64,000 nucleotides of DNA from Pseudomonadota bacterium (GTDB lineage Bacteria; Cyanobacteriota; Vampirovibrionia; Obscuribacterales; Obscuribacteraceae), in contig JAJPGY010000023.1 of the NCBI GenBank assembly GCA_021325555.1, positions 186,001-250,000 on the forward strand, given 5' to 3'. Below the pieces are notes generated by a model. The model saw only the letters and a list, made by a program, of their open reading frames with translations. It made no database searches and was not told the DNA's origin. Shown one piece after another: positions 9,068-16,752 of this stretch. Each line of letters starts with the position of its first letter. The stretch's first letter is position 1. The position numbers and the translations under genes are program-made.

Positions 9068-10795
9068 CTAGTGTACATTCCCGGGCTCGATCTCCGCCAG
9101 CCGGGCTTGCATCTCCTTGAGCGGGGTCATGTCGCCCCGTCTGGCCGCCACCTCGATGCCGCGCCGGTAGGTGTCGCGGGCCTCGACTGTCCGCCCCAGG
9201 GCCGCGTAGGCGGCTCCCAGGGATAGGTAGGCGACCGTATGCGTCGGTTTCACGGCGATCGCCTTGAGCAGGAACGGAATCGCCCTTTCGTACTGCCCGA
9301 GGTCGACGCAGGCGCTTCCCGAGCCGTAATTGGCCAGCAGGTCGTCGCCATCGAGGGCCAGCACCTCGGCGAACATGGCCAGGCGCCGGGCGCCCTCCTC
9401 CTGCTTGCGCTTCTCGTCCTCCTTATCCTTGTCGCGGGCAGCCACCTCCCGGGCCAGCTCGCTCATGCGAATGCTCATGGCCAGCGCCTTTTCGTCCTCG
9501 GCCTTCTCCTTGTCCCCCTGCTGCATGTAAAAGACCGACAGGTTGGCATGGGCCATCACCGAACCGGGATCCAGCTCGGCCAGCCTCTGCATGAGCTTCA
9601 CCGCCTCCTCCAGGCGCTCGTGCCTGGAGAGGATGACGCCCAGCGCCTCGTAGCAGTCGCCGAAAAGCGGATCCAGGTCGAGCGCCTCGGAAAGCAGCCG
9701 CACCGCCTTCTCCTCGTCGCCGCCAGCGAACTCGCTCAGGCCCCGGTCGTAGAGCTGGCGCGCGAGCTGCCGGGCAGAGGGCGGCCTGTAGAACGGCGGC
9801 AGCGCCACCTCGGCCTCGTAATTCTGACCTTCCAGGTCGAACTCCAGCTTCTGCCCAGGCAGGCGGTGCTCGCGCACCAGGTAGGCGAAGGCCACCGTGC
9901 GCTCCAGGCAGGGAGAATAGGCGCTGCTTCGCAGCTGCCCGATCTCGGTGTCCCCGCTCATCAGGCGGCAGCCGGCCGTAAGCGCCAGGCGCCTGCCCGA
10001 GGCGAAGAGCAGCCCGGCCAGCCCCCGGCGCGGGGCGCCGAAGCTCTTGAGGCGGGCGATCACCTCCTGGCCCTGGTAACAACCCTTGGTATAGCTGACC
10101 GTGCTCTCCTCGAGCCCGGTTTCGGGAAGCAGGTTTTCGCGCGAGAGATCCTGACCGTAGCGCGGTATCCCGGCCTCGAGCCTGGCCGTGCTCATGGCCT
10201 CGCCGGAGAGCTCCACCGCCCCCACGGCGCCGGCCGCCCGGCGAAAGCGGCGCAGCCAGCCGCGCGTATAGCCGGAGCGGCACCACAGCAAGAAGCCCTC
10301 CTCACCGGAGAAGGTGCGTTTGATGGCCAGAACCGGCAAACCCCAGAGCTCGAGCCGGCAGAGGTCGTACTCCTTGAGGGGCGGCAGCGGCACCGGATCG
10401 AGCGCGGCGCTCAGGAGGCCGCGGCTGGCCGGTCCCTGCAGGAGCACAAACTCGCCTGCCGGCTCGTCGGCGGCAAGCTCCACCTTCTCGTTGAAGTGGT
10501 ATCTCTTGAGCTGCTCGACGATGGCCGGCAGCTGATCTGCTTCGGCAAGCAATAGATAACCGTCATCGAGCCGGTGCAGCGAAAAGCAGGCCAGAACGTG
10601 GGCCTGGCGATCGAGCAGGCAGGAGAGCTGCCCCTGCCCGCTCTCCAGGGCAAGGACGTCGTTTGTGGTGCGCGCCTGCAGAAAGGCCGCTGCCTCCTGA
10701 CCGCGCACCGCGACCACGGCGAAGGGCGCCGGGTAGGAGAACCCTGCTGCTCGCCGCATGGCCAGGACCGCAAGCTCTGTTGCTGCCGGTTCCAT
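9068..10795 (-). CDS. ygfZ: YgfZ/GcvT-fold protein fused to a TPR domain
   Basis: Residues 1 to about 335 are a folate-binding YgfZ/GcvT-like domain, with the hallmark KGCYQGQE near residue 236; its Cys is the conserved YgfZ residue. YgfZ helps assemble or repair certain Fe-S enzymes with tetrahydrofolate. Residues from about 335 to 570 are a run of TPR units (for example around LDPLFGDCYEALG and KPTHTVAYLSLGAAY), broken by a charged coiled-coil segment near 440-460. YgfZ proteins are usually about 330 residues, so the TPR half is an addition. The upstream neighbour erpA is also an Fe-S factor, which supports the function. Confidence 0.88.
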   Translation of the reverse strand: MEPAATELAVLAMRRAAGFSYPAPFAVVAVRGQEAAAFLQARTTNDVLALESGQGQLSCLLDRQAHVLACFSLHRLDDGYLLLAEADQLPAIVEQLKRYHFNEKVELAADEPAGEFVLLQGPASRGLLSAALDPVPLPPLKEYDLCRLELWGLPVLAIKRTFSGEEGFLLWCRSGYTRGWLRRFRRAAGAVGAVELSGEAMSTARLEAGIPRYGQDLSRENLLPETGLEESTVSYTKGCYQGQEVIARLKSFGAPRRGLAGLLFASGRRLALTAGCRLMSGDTEIGQLRSSAYSPCLERTVAFAYLVREHRLPGQKLEFDLEGQNYEAEVALPPFYRPPSARQLARQLYDRGLSEFAGGDEEKAVRLLSEALDLDPLFGDCYEALGVILSRHERLEEAVKLMQRLAELDPGSVMAHANLSVFYMQQGDKEKAEDEKALAMSIRMSELAREVAARDKDKEDEKRKQEEGARRLAMFAEVLALDGDDLLANYGSGSACVDLGQYERAIPFLLKAIAVKPTHTVAYLSLGAAYAALGRTVEARDTYRRGIEVAARRGDMTPLKEMQARLAEIEPGNVH

Positions 10796-10833
10796 TAGAC
10801 CGGCCTCCGTGGCTTAAGGCAGCCGCTCAGGGC

Positions 10834-11181
10834 CTAGACGGTAAACGACTTACCACAGCCGCACGAGCCTTTGGCCTGGGGGTTCTTGATCGTGAAGCCC
10901 TTGCCGCCCAGCCCGCCTTCAAAATCCAGAAGCGTCCCCTTGAGATAGACCGCGCTTTTCGGGTCGATGAAAACCTTTATGCCGTGGATCTCGACGGTGT
11001 GGTCTTTTTCCTGCGCGTTGTCGAAGCTCAGCCCGTAGGACATCCCGGAGCAACCGCCGCCGCGGATCTCCAGCCTGAGCCCTGTTTTGTCCGGCTCGTT
11101 GGCAATGAGCTTCTTGATCTCCTCTGCCGCTCGCTCGGAGACGCTGACCAGACCCGGGTCGGTGGTGGTTTGTTCTGCCAT
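10834..11181 (-). CDS. erpA: Iron-sulfur cluster insertion protein, A-type carrier
   Basis: The 115-residue protein is of the IscA/ErpA/SufA (HesB) family, which carries Fe-S clusters to apo-enzymes. All three ligand cysteines are present: one in GGGCSG and two in the C-terminal CGCG motif. The length is normal. Assignment to ErpA rather than SufA or IscA rests on the lack of isc or suf genes nearby and is tentative. The ATG at 11181 has AGGA upstream. It is followed 38 bases later by the ygfZ-TPR gene on the same strand, so the two probably form an Fe-S maturation operon. Confidence 0.9.
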   Translation of the reverse strand: MAEQTTTDPGLVSVSERAAEEIKKLIANEPDKTGLRLEIRGGGCSGMSYGLSFDNAQEKDHTVEIHGIKVFIDPKSAVYLKGTLLDFEGGLGGKGFTIKNPQAKGSCGCGKSFTV

Positions 11182-11296
11182 CGGAGAATTCCTCGTGATT
11201 AACTGGTGGTCCGATCCTATCGTACCGCATCCAATTTGCAGACAATATCATATCTTAAGGGCACGGCGCCTGCCTTTTGCTACGCGCGGCGAGCCT

Positions 11297-11866
11297 CTAG
11301 GCTATTAGCCTGTCCGTAAGCCAGGCAGGCAGCAAGCCGGCCGACAGCCGCACCTCCTGCCGGTCGCTGCGCGACAGCGCCATCGCAGCCGTCATCAGAC
11401 ACTGACCGTCCACGGCCGCCTCTCCCAGCTGCCAGAGCGCCCTCAGGACCTGTCCCGCCCGGCTGCTGCCCAGGGCCAGCTTTCTGGGGGCGGTTCGCCG
11501 GAAGTTAACGGTCAGCGCGCCAAACTTGAACGAGCTGGAGCTGCCCGGCACGGCAAATGTGCTGCCATCGCTGGCGCTGCCTGTGAGCCCCAGCTCGCAG
11601 GCCAGATTGTGCGCGTGCACGGCCAGCTGCTTGCCGAAAGCCCGCGCCTTGGCGCTGGCGACCGCGAGCGCCGATGGCCGGGGACAGCCTTCCCTGACAA
11701 AGACACCGCGAGCCAGTCTAATGATAAGACCTTGCTTGACCAGCCGCGCAAGGGCCTGGTCGACCGCCGAACGCCTGCCATACGAGAGGCAGTGCCTGGT
11801 CGTGAAAATCTCCCCCGGTGCGAGCCCGTATATGTGCCGGCGGATAAAGGTGGTGGTGCTTCTCAT
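11297..11866 (-). CDS. AbiEi-like (DUF6088-type) antitoxin or regulator, apparently orphan
   Basis: The 189-residue protein starts with a winged-helix-like segment (FTTRHCLSYGRRSAVDQALARLV) and continues with the KQGLIIRLARGVFVRE strand typical of AbiEi/DUF6088 type IV antitoxin domains. In such systems the protein represses its own promoter and counters an AbiEii nucleotidyltransferase toxin. The start is the ATG at 11866, with AGGAGGGGA 5-7 bases upstream; an upstream in-frame start lacks a ribosome site. The expected toxin gene is absent: the next same-strand gene is erpA. It may be a solitary regulator or the remains of a toxin-antitoxin pair. The family call is from remembered features. 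Confidence 0.65.
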   Translation of the reverse strand: MRSTTTFIRRHIYGLAPGEIFTTRHCLSYGRRSAVDQALARLVKQGLIIRLARGVFVREGCPRPSALAVASAKARAFGKQLAVHAHNLACELGLTGSASDGSTFAVPGSSSSFKFGALTVNFRRTAPRKLALGSSRAGQVLRALWQLGEAAVDGQCLMTAAMALSRSDRQEVRLSAGLLPAWLTDRLIA

Positions 11867-12114
11867 TTTGCTCCCCTCCTTGTTGTCAGAAATGCGTCCA
11901 TATCTCTTACAACGATGGTGGCGCAAAAAAGTTCAACGCCCGGCCCTGTTTTTGGTGTTAGACGCATCTCATCCCGCAGCGAAGCCTTGTCAAGTGGCGT
12001 AATCAGTGTTAACGTGAGGTCAGCCCGTGCACGACGCGCATCTGGCGCGGCAGCTGTCCGGGACTGGTACGTCCACCCCTGAGGGGGGCTTGCGTGTGGA
12101 GGAGGAGGTTGATC

Positions 12115-12798
12115 GTGAAGAGGAAGGGAATACCGGCTGTGATGGCGCCGCTGCTGCTCGCCTGTGCGGCGGCGGCTTACGGTGGCGAGGCTACCCGCTA
12201 CTTTTACCAGGGCGTCCACGAGCTGCACGGTGGAACGGGCATAGCCCACGACAGCGCGCAGATTGACGCTTACGACGGGGCGAACGTGACCGCGCATGAC
12301 AACGCCACGGTGCGCGCTTACGGCGATGCCACGGTTGCTGCCTACGAGCACTCGGATGTGTACGCCCATGCCCGCTCGCACGTTCAGGCGCACGACAACT
12401 CCAGGGTCTATGCCCGTAATGCGGCTACCGTGGAGGCCAGCGACAGCGCCGTTGTCGAGGCGGCCAACGACAGCCAGGTGACCGCCCGCGGCAACGTCAC
12501 CGTGCTGGCGGCTGACAACGCGCACGTCAAGGCCTACGATCACGCCGTTGTCCTGGCCAGGGGACACAGCCAGGTGGAGGCCTACGGTGAGACCAAGGTA
12601 ACCGCCTCCGACGACGCGGTGGTGGTGACCAACAACCAGGTGGTGGTAAACGCCCACGGCAACACGCTGGTCAAGGCCAGGGGTGCGGCATCGATCAAGG
12701 CCTGGGGACGGGCGCGGGTGGAGGATGAAGGCGTCGGCCCGGCCAGGATTCAGCGGGTGCCGCACGAGGGCAACAGCGGCGAAGAGTTCATGCTCTGA
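12115..12798 (+). CDS. Secreted octapeptide-repeat protein, predicted beta-solenoid
   Basis: The 227-residue protein starts with a signal peptide (basic MKRK, then a hydrophobic stretch ending AAAAYG). After a short linker come 20 contiguous 8-residue repeats of form x-A-x-D/G-x-A/S-x-V, then a 26-residue tail. The regular Ala and Val positions predict a narrow beta-solenoid, exported to periplasm, outer membrane or beyond. The start is GTG at 12115 because GGAGGAGG lies 6-7 bases upstream; an in-frame GTG at 12094 lacks such a site. It is divergent from the AbiEi-like gene. I know of similar AYDNATV-type repeats in phage and Bacteroidetes proteins of unknown function. No enzyme motif is visible. 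Confidence 0.85.
   Translation: MKRKGIPAVMAPLLLACAAAAYGGEATRYFYQGVHELHGGTGIAHDSAQIDAYDGANVTAHDNATVRAYGDATVAAYEHSDVYAHARSHVQAHDNSRVYARNAATVEASDSAVVEAANDSQVTARGNVTVLAADNAHVKAYDHAVVLARGHSQVEAYGETKVTASDDAVVVTNNQVVVNAHGNTLVKARGAASIKAWGRARVEDEGVGPARIQRVPHEGNSGEEFML
12241..12720 (+). repeat. 20 in-frame 24-bp repeats coding an octapeptide
   Basis: The array is exactly 480 bp, 20 units of 24 bp with no insertions. Units differ strongly at DNA level but keep the protein pattern x-A-x-[DGN]-x-[AS]-x-[VI]; the best-conserved positions are Ala 2 and Val/Ile 8. DNA divergence with perfect period suggests old duplication kept by structural selection rather than recent slippage. Confidence 0.92.
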
Positions 12799-12830
12799 CA
12801 GGGGTCCGGGCAGCGGGGAGCCGGCCGGGC

Positions 12831-12848
12831 GCCACCACCGACGGTGGC
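12831..12848. terminator. Weak hairpin between convergent genes
   Basis: GCCACC (12831-12836) and GGTGGC (12843-12848) form a 6-bp stem with loop ACCGAC, between the octapeptide-repeat gene and the convergent gene ending at 12861. There is no U-tract, so termination activity is doubtful. Confidence 0.25.
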
Positions 12849-12860
12849 AGTCGCGCTTAT

Positions 12861-13424
12861 CTAGAAGGCCTCGAAGAGCACCTGGCCTATCTCGGCCAGC
12901 TCGCGGAAGGTGGCGCGACAGACGTCCAGATCCAGGGCGTTGAACGACTTCGGCTGGGAAAGGACCAGCCCGGCGTCACTTTTTATGGTCATCTCGCTGA
13001 ACCTGGAGTGCTCCTCCAGCGCCAGCAGCTTCTCGCCCACCCCCGGGTATTTGACGAACCGCTCGGCCAGATCGCTGTCGTTATACGAGAAGACGAACTT
13101 GCCGGAAAGCCTTTTGTCGGGGACCGGCATCCCCTTCGACTCGAAAAGGAGGACGTGGGTGATGAACCCCATGAGCCCGCGACCCAGCCGCGGGTAAAGG
13201 GTCATCTTCAAGACCGACTCTCTGGCCGGCCGGTTGGGGTCGTCGACCACCTCGGTCTCGATGCAGTAGCTGACGCCGAAGGGCCAGTTCGGGCTCAGCG
13301 CCTGCAAGGTGGCCGGAAAGCCGAGAACCGCCCCCTTCACGCAGACGGGCAGCGTCGAATCGCTAACCACCCGCCCCTCAATGATCTCCGCGACGGCCTC
13401 CAGCTTGGCCTTGAGGTCGATCAT
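12861..13424 (-). CDS. Conserved-looking protein of unknown function
   Basis: The 187-residue soluble protein has no signal peptide and no motif I recognise. It contains a mixed pattern, with a central KFVFSYND segment and a long C-terminal helix ending LFEAF. Its ATG overlaps the stop of the upstream TPR gene by the ATGA arrangement, so translation of the two is probably coupled and they may act together. GC and codon use look like the neighbours. It could be a cytoplasmic partner of the secreted TPR protein, but this is only positional inference. Confidence 0.7.
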   Translation of the reverse strand: MIDLKAKLEAVAEIIEGRVVSDSTLPVCVKGAVLGFPATLQALSPNWPFGVSYCIETEVVDDPNRPARESVLKMTLYPRLGRGLMGFITHVLLFESKGMPVPDKRLSGKFVFSYNDSDLAERFVKYPGVGEKLLALEEHSRFSEMTIKSDAGLVLSQPKSFNALDLDVCRATFRELAEIGQVLFEAF

Positions 13425-14431
13425 TTCGGTTTGCCTTCCTCAGCCTGCGAGGGCTGAATGAACATCTCCACCTTCGCTGCCGGAGCGCCCTGGCCGGGGG
13501 GCGTCTCCTGGTCCTGGCGCCGCGAGTCGCTGGTCCGGTCCGGCTCGCTGCCGCCCGCGGCCGCCGGCGGCGGCATCACGTTCATCTCCACCTCCGGCTC
13601 CTCGGACTCCTCTTTGGCGAACTGGCTGTCCAGACCCTGCAGCTGCTTTTTGGCGTCGCGGGCAAAGTCGGCCTCGGGCGCCAGCTCGACGGCCCGGCTG
13701 AGCAGGAGGCTGGCCGGCGCGCTGTGCTTGTCCTTGTTCATGAGCGTCCCCAGCCGGTAGAAGGCGTCAGCCATGCCGGGGTTGATCTTGATCGCCTTGA
13801 CGTAGGCGTCGAGGGCGGCCTGGTAGTCTTTCTCGTTCTCGTAAGCGTTGCCCATGTTGTAGTAGGCGGAGGCGAAATTGGGATCGATGGCGATCGCCTG
13901 GTGCCACTTCTCCATGGCCTCCTTCACCCTGCCGCGCGCGTACAGCACCGTGCCCAGCCCGTTGAGGGTGGTCGGTCTGGCCGGCTTCAGGGAGAGCGCC
14001 TTGGTCAGGGCCTCCACCGCCTTGGCGTAGTTGTGCTGGGCGGCGTAGATGAGCCCGAGATTGCTGTAGGCCTCCTCCATGCGCGGGTCGGCGTCGATCG
14101 CCGCCCGGTACTCGACTATGGCCTGATTGAGAAAGCCCGACTGGTGCAACTCCACGCCGCGGTTGTAGTGCCTGAGCGCCTGCTCGGCGTAACGGCGCTT
14201 GTCTTCCGGGACCGGCTTTGCCTGCCCGCCCTCTGATTCTCCGGCAGCGGTGCGCCCGCCGCCCGCCGCCTTCTCGCCGGCGCCCCTGTCGTCGGGCACC
14301 GCCGGCTCTGCCGGGGCAGCCTGGCTCTCCTGGCGGTCGCCCTCCCCGGCATGGGCGGCAAGCCCGGCTGGGCCGCCAAAACCGCAGCAGAACAGCAGCA
14401 GGCAGGTCAAGGTTTTATCGAGCACGGCCAA
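13421..14431 (-). CDS. Secreted tetratricopeptide-repeat protein
   Basis: The protein has about 336 residues. A hydrophobic N-terminus (TCLLLFCCGFGG...LAAHAG) looks like a signal peptide, followed by a low-complexity Glu/Ala/Gly-rich linker. TPR units start near residue 88 (ALRHYNRGVELHQSGFLNQA) and run for about five repeats to near 260. The C-terminal tail is acidic and Pro-rich. TPR domains bind proteins, so a scaffold role in the periplasm is likely. No ATG exists at the N-terminus: the possible starts are TTG at 14431 and GTG at 14425. The stop overlaps the next gene's ATG. Confidence 0.8.
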   Translation of the reverse strand: MAVLDKTLTCLLLFCCGFGGPAGLAAHAGEGDRQESQAAPAEPAVPDDRGAGEKAAGGGRTAAGESEGGQAKPVPEDKRRYAEQALRHYNRGVELHQSGFLNQAIVEYRAAIDADPRMEEAYSNLGLIYAAQHNYAKAVEALTKALSLKPARPTTLNGLGTVLYARGRVKEAMEKWHQAIAIDPNFASAYYNMGNAYENEKDYQAALDAYVKAIKINPGMADAFYRLGTLMNKDKHSAPASLLLSRAVELAPEADFARDAKKQLQGLDSQFAKEESEEPEVEMNVMPPPAAAGGSEPDRTSDSRRQDQETPPGQGAPAAKVEMFIQPSQAEEGKPK

Positions 14432-14615
14432 TAAATTCCAGAAAGCTGGGGGCGATCACCGGTCAATTATAGAGCACGGTGCGGGCGGCGCTTCCCCGGG
14501 AGCCCGGCGAGCAGGCGGCAGCCCGGGCGCGATAAGCACCAGCTTTCCCCGCGAGGTGCGATCCGGCGTGCCGGTCGGCCGCCCCACCACGCTCGAAAAT
14601 CAGCTCGCCTCCAAA

Positions 14616-14986
14616 ATGAAGGACTCCTTGAACCTGCACAACCTCGTCGACCGGGTGGTTGCTGCCGTCTCCGGCAACGAGGGCAACTTCACCGCCATAA
14701 GCATGAACGATGCCAGCGACGGCCTTTCGGTGGGCATCAGGCAGTGGAACCAGAAAGCAGGCGAGCTGCCCACCCTCTTGAACGAAGGCTGGATCCGCAA
14801 CGCCGATCTCTCCGCCCAGCCGGGTCTCATGGACGACCCGGAGGCGGCGTTGGCCGACCGGCAGTTCCACGGCGTGCAGGTAAGCTGGCGCGGCAGTTCG
14901 TGGTCCAGGGTATCCACCTGGGCATGAGGTACGGCGTCAAGAGCGAGCTTGGGCTGGCTCAGGTTGTCGACACCGCCGGCGCCTGA
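14616..14986 (+). pseudogene. Frameshifted remnant of a GNEG-type domain protein
   Basis: The stretch 14432-15039 has no intact gene. From ATG 14616 the plus strand reads a protein-like segment with VSGNEGNF and LSVGIRQWNQKAGELPTLL. Near 14880 the frame breaks, and the next frame continues with QGIHLGMRYGVKSELGLAQVVDTAGA and a stop at 14986. The two pieces in order look like the start and end of one domain, with the middle shortened. I recall similar segments in cell-wall-degrading or chitosanase-like proteins, but that assignment is weak. I read it as a decayed gene with a deletion and a frameshift. Confidence 0.5.
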
Positions 14987-15039
14987 CAGCCGGCCAGGCA
15001 AAGGAAAGCGCGCCCCCCTGGCGGACCGCAGCCGGCGGG

Positions 15040-15474
15040 TCAAGACAAGATCGCCACCAGCGCGCGCAGACCGAGCAGGTAGCCCTGGGCGCCGAGCCCG
15101 ACGATGATACCGGAGGCGATATCGCTCAGGTAGGTGTGCTGGCGGAACGGCTCCCGCGCGTAAATGTTGGACAGGTGCACCTCGACAAAAGGAAGCCCGA
15201 CGGCCAGCAGGGCGTCGCGCAGGGCGATAGAGGTGTGGCCGTAGGCGGCCGGGTTGATAAGGATGCCGTCGGCCCCCGAGGCGGCGGCGCCCTGGATGGC
15301 CTCCACCAGCTCGCCTTCGCCATTGAGCTGCTTGCTCTCGATCTGGCAGCCCAGCTCGCCGGCAAGACCGGCGAGCCGGCAGTCGATCTCGGCCAATGTG
15401 GTGCTGCCGTAAACGCCGCTTTCCCGTCTGCCGAGCAGGTTCAGGTTGGGCCCGTGGACAACCAGCAGTTTCAA
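15040..15474 (-). CDS. aroQ: 3-dehydroquinate dehydratase, type II
   Basis: The 144-residue enzyme dehydrates 3-dehydroquinate to 3-dehydroshikimate, the third step of the shikimate pathway. It has the N-terminal [11 protein letters not shown] signature at residues 8-18, the lid Tyr at Tyr22, [10 protein letters not shown] near 75 with the substrate-binding Asn, and the catalytic His in [14 protein letters not shown]. The length is normal for the dodecameric type II enzyme. It lies 3 bases after the unknown gene at 15478-16092 and downstream of aroK on the same strand, so two shikimate genes share one cluster. Confidence 0.96.
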   Translation of the reverse strand: MKLLVVHGPNLNLLGRRESGVYGSTTLAEIDCRLAGLAGELGCQIESKQLNGEGELVEAIQGAAASGADGILINPAAYGHTSIALRDALLAVGLPFVEVHLSNIYAREPFRQHTYLSDIASGIIVGLGAQGYLLGLRALVAILS

Positions 15475-15477
15475 GAG

Positions 15478-16092
15478 TCATTCCTTCATGGCTTCCAGGG
15501 CGCACTTGGCCTCGGCCAGGAACGGGTCGTTGCGGGGCAAGAGCGCGGCCCCGGTGACAAAGTCGATGAGCCGGCCCAGCAGCTCGCGGACGTGCATCTT
15601 GCCGCCGTCCAGGTCGAGCTCCTCGGCCACCAGAAACATGACGGCGGCGAGAAGAACGCGGGCCTCGGTCGTGCCCAGCTCCTTGCTGGCCAGGATCTCG
15701 TCCAGCGCCTCCTTGTCGACCCGGTGCTCGTAGAGCAGCTTCTGGCAGAAGGGCCCGGTATTGCCCTTGAGCGGCTTGCTGCGGCTGTCAGGAAGCGTGG
15801 CGGCCGCCCGGATCAAGTTAAGCTTGTTGCCAGCGTCGCCCAGCGACTCGGCGGAGTCGACCAGGTTGCGCACCTGGTTGGCCTTGGTGTTGAACTGGCG
15901 CCGCAGCTCGGTTTCGGCTACGTTGGCCGTGGGCCTGGTCGCCTGCTCGAAACGCTTGTCGTAGTAGTCCTGCACCTGCTGGCGTTTGAGCTCCACCCCG
16001 AAGGGCATGAGCTCGAGGAAAATCGACTCCAGCCCCTCGAGCTGCGACTGAATGTACATGAGCTCTTCCTGCGAGACCGACAAGGCGCGCAC
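15478..16092 (-). CDS. Uncharacterised helical protein between aroK and aroQ
   Basis: The 204-residue protein is mostly helical by composition, with no signal peptide and no motif I recognise. It contains heptad-like stretches near the N-terminus (LEGLESIFLELMPFGVELKRQQVQDYY) and an acidic central region around EELDLDGGKMHVRELLGRLIDFV. It starts with GTG at 16092 and ends 3 bases before aroQ, suggesting cotranscription with the shikimate genes. Nothing in it points to an enzyme. A structural or regulatory role is only a guess. Confidence 0.7.
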   Translation of the reverse strand: MRALSVSQEELMYIQSQLEGLESIFLELMPFGVELKRQQVQDYYDKRFEQATRPTANVAETELRRQFNTKANQVRNLVDSAESLGDAGNKLNLIRAAATLPDSRSKPLKGNTGPFCQKLLYEHRVDKEALDEILASKELGTTEARVLLAAVMFLVAEELDLDGGKMHVRELLGRLIDFVTGAALLPRNDPFLAEAKCALEAMKE

Positions 16093-16169
16093 CTCACCAT
16101 GCTGCCGATGGGCCCTGCCCTTGACAGCAGGACCGCGTACCAGTGCAATTTTAGCAACGCCGGCCCGGG

Positions 16170-16727
16170 TTATCTGGAAATGTTGAGCCGGTTGACGATC
16201 TCTTCGGCTACCTGCCCGGCGGTGAGCCCGGCCGTGTCGATCGTCCAGCGGGCGGCCTGGTAAAAGCGCCGCCGGGCCTGCAGAAGCTTGCCCAGCTGCC
16301 TGGCCAGCTCATCCTTGCCCGCCGGCGTGCCGGCACCGCCGGCGACCGCCAGGAGCGGCCTGCCGCCCGCCCCGGCCAGGCGGTCGGTCAGCACGGCAAG
16401 GGGGGCGACCAGACAGACGATCTCGCCTATCTGCCTGGCGAGCTCCAGGTTGCCGGGCTGGCAGGGGGCGCCGCCGCCCAGGCCCACCACGTGCCGGGCC
16501 AGCTGCCCGGCGGCGGCCCGGTCGGCCAGGTCCTCGAGCGCCGCCCGCTCGAGCCGCCGGAAGGCCGGCTCGCCCTCGCCGGCGAAGATCTCGGGGACGA
16601 GCCTGCCGCTTGCTGCCTCGATCAGTTGATCGAGGTCGAGAAACCGCCAGCCCAGCCGCTCGGCCAGCGCTCTCCCGCAGGCCGTCTTGCCGGAGCCCGG
16701 TGGGCCGATCAAAACAATCGTCTGCAA
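16170..16727 (-). CDS. aroK: Shikimate kinase
   Basis: The 185-residue NMP-kinase-fold enzyme phosphorylates shikimate with ATP. The Walker A motif GPPGSGKT is at residues 8-15, the substrate-binding Asp pair at LDLD (30-33), and the GGGAP loop near residue 82. The start is TTG at 16727, placing the P-loop at the usual distance from the N-terminus and with a GGGGGCGGA ribosome site just upstream; longer in-frame extensions only read into the upstream TPR gene. It overlaps nothing and starts 26 bases after that TPR gene's stop. Confidence 0.92.
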   Translation of the reverse strand: MQTIVLIGPPGSGKTACGRALAERLGWRFLDLDQLIEAASGRLVPEIFAGEGEPAFRRLERAALEDLADRAAAGQLARHVVGLGGGAPCQPGNLELARQIGEIVCLVAPLAVLTDRLAGAGGRPLLAVAGGAGTPAGKDELARQLGKLLQARRRFYQAARWTIDTAGLTAGQVAEEIVNRLNISR

Positions 16728-16752
16728 GATCCGCCCCCAGCCAGAAAGCTCG

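Noticed and set aside
14463..14870. Minus-strand frame of 135 residues in the aroQ-TPR gap
   Set aside because: It lies antisense to the plus-strand gene remnant, which has the better protein-like signal in two adjacent frames.
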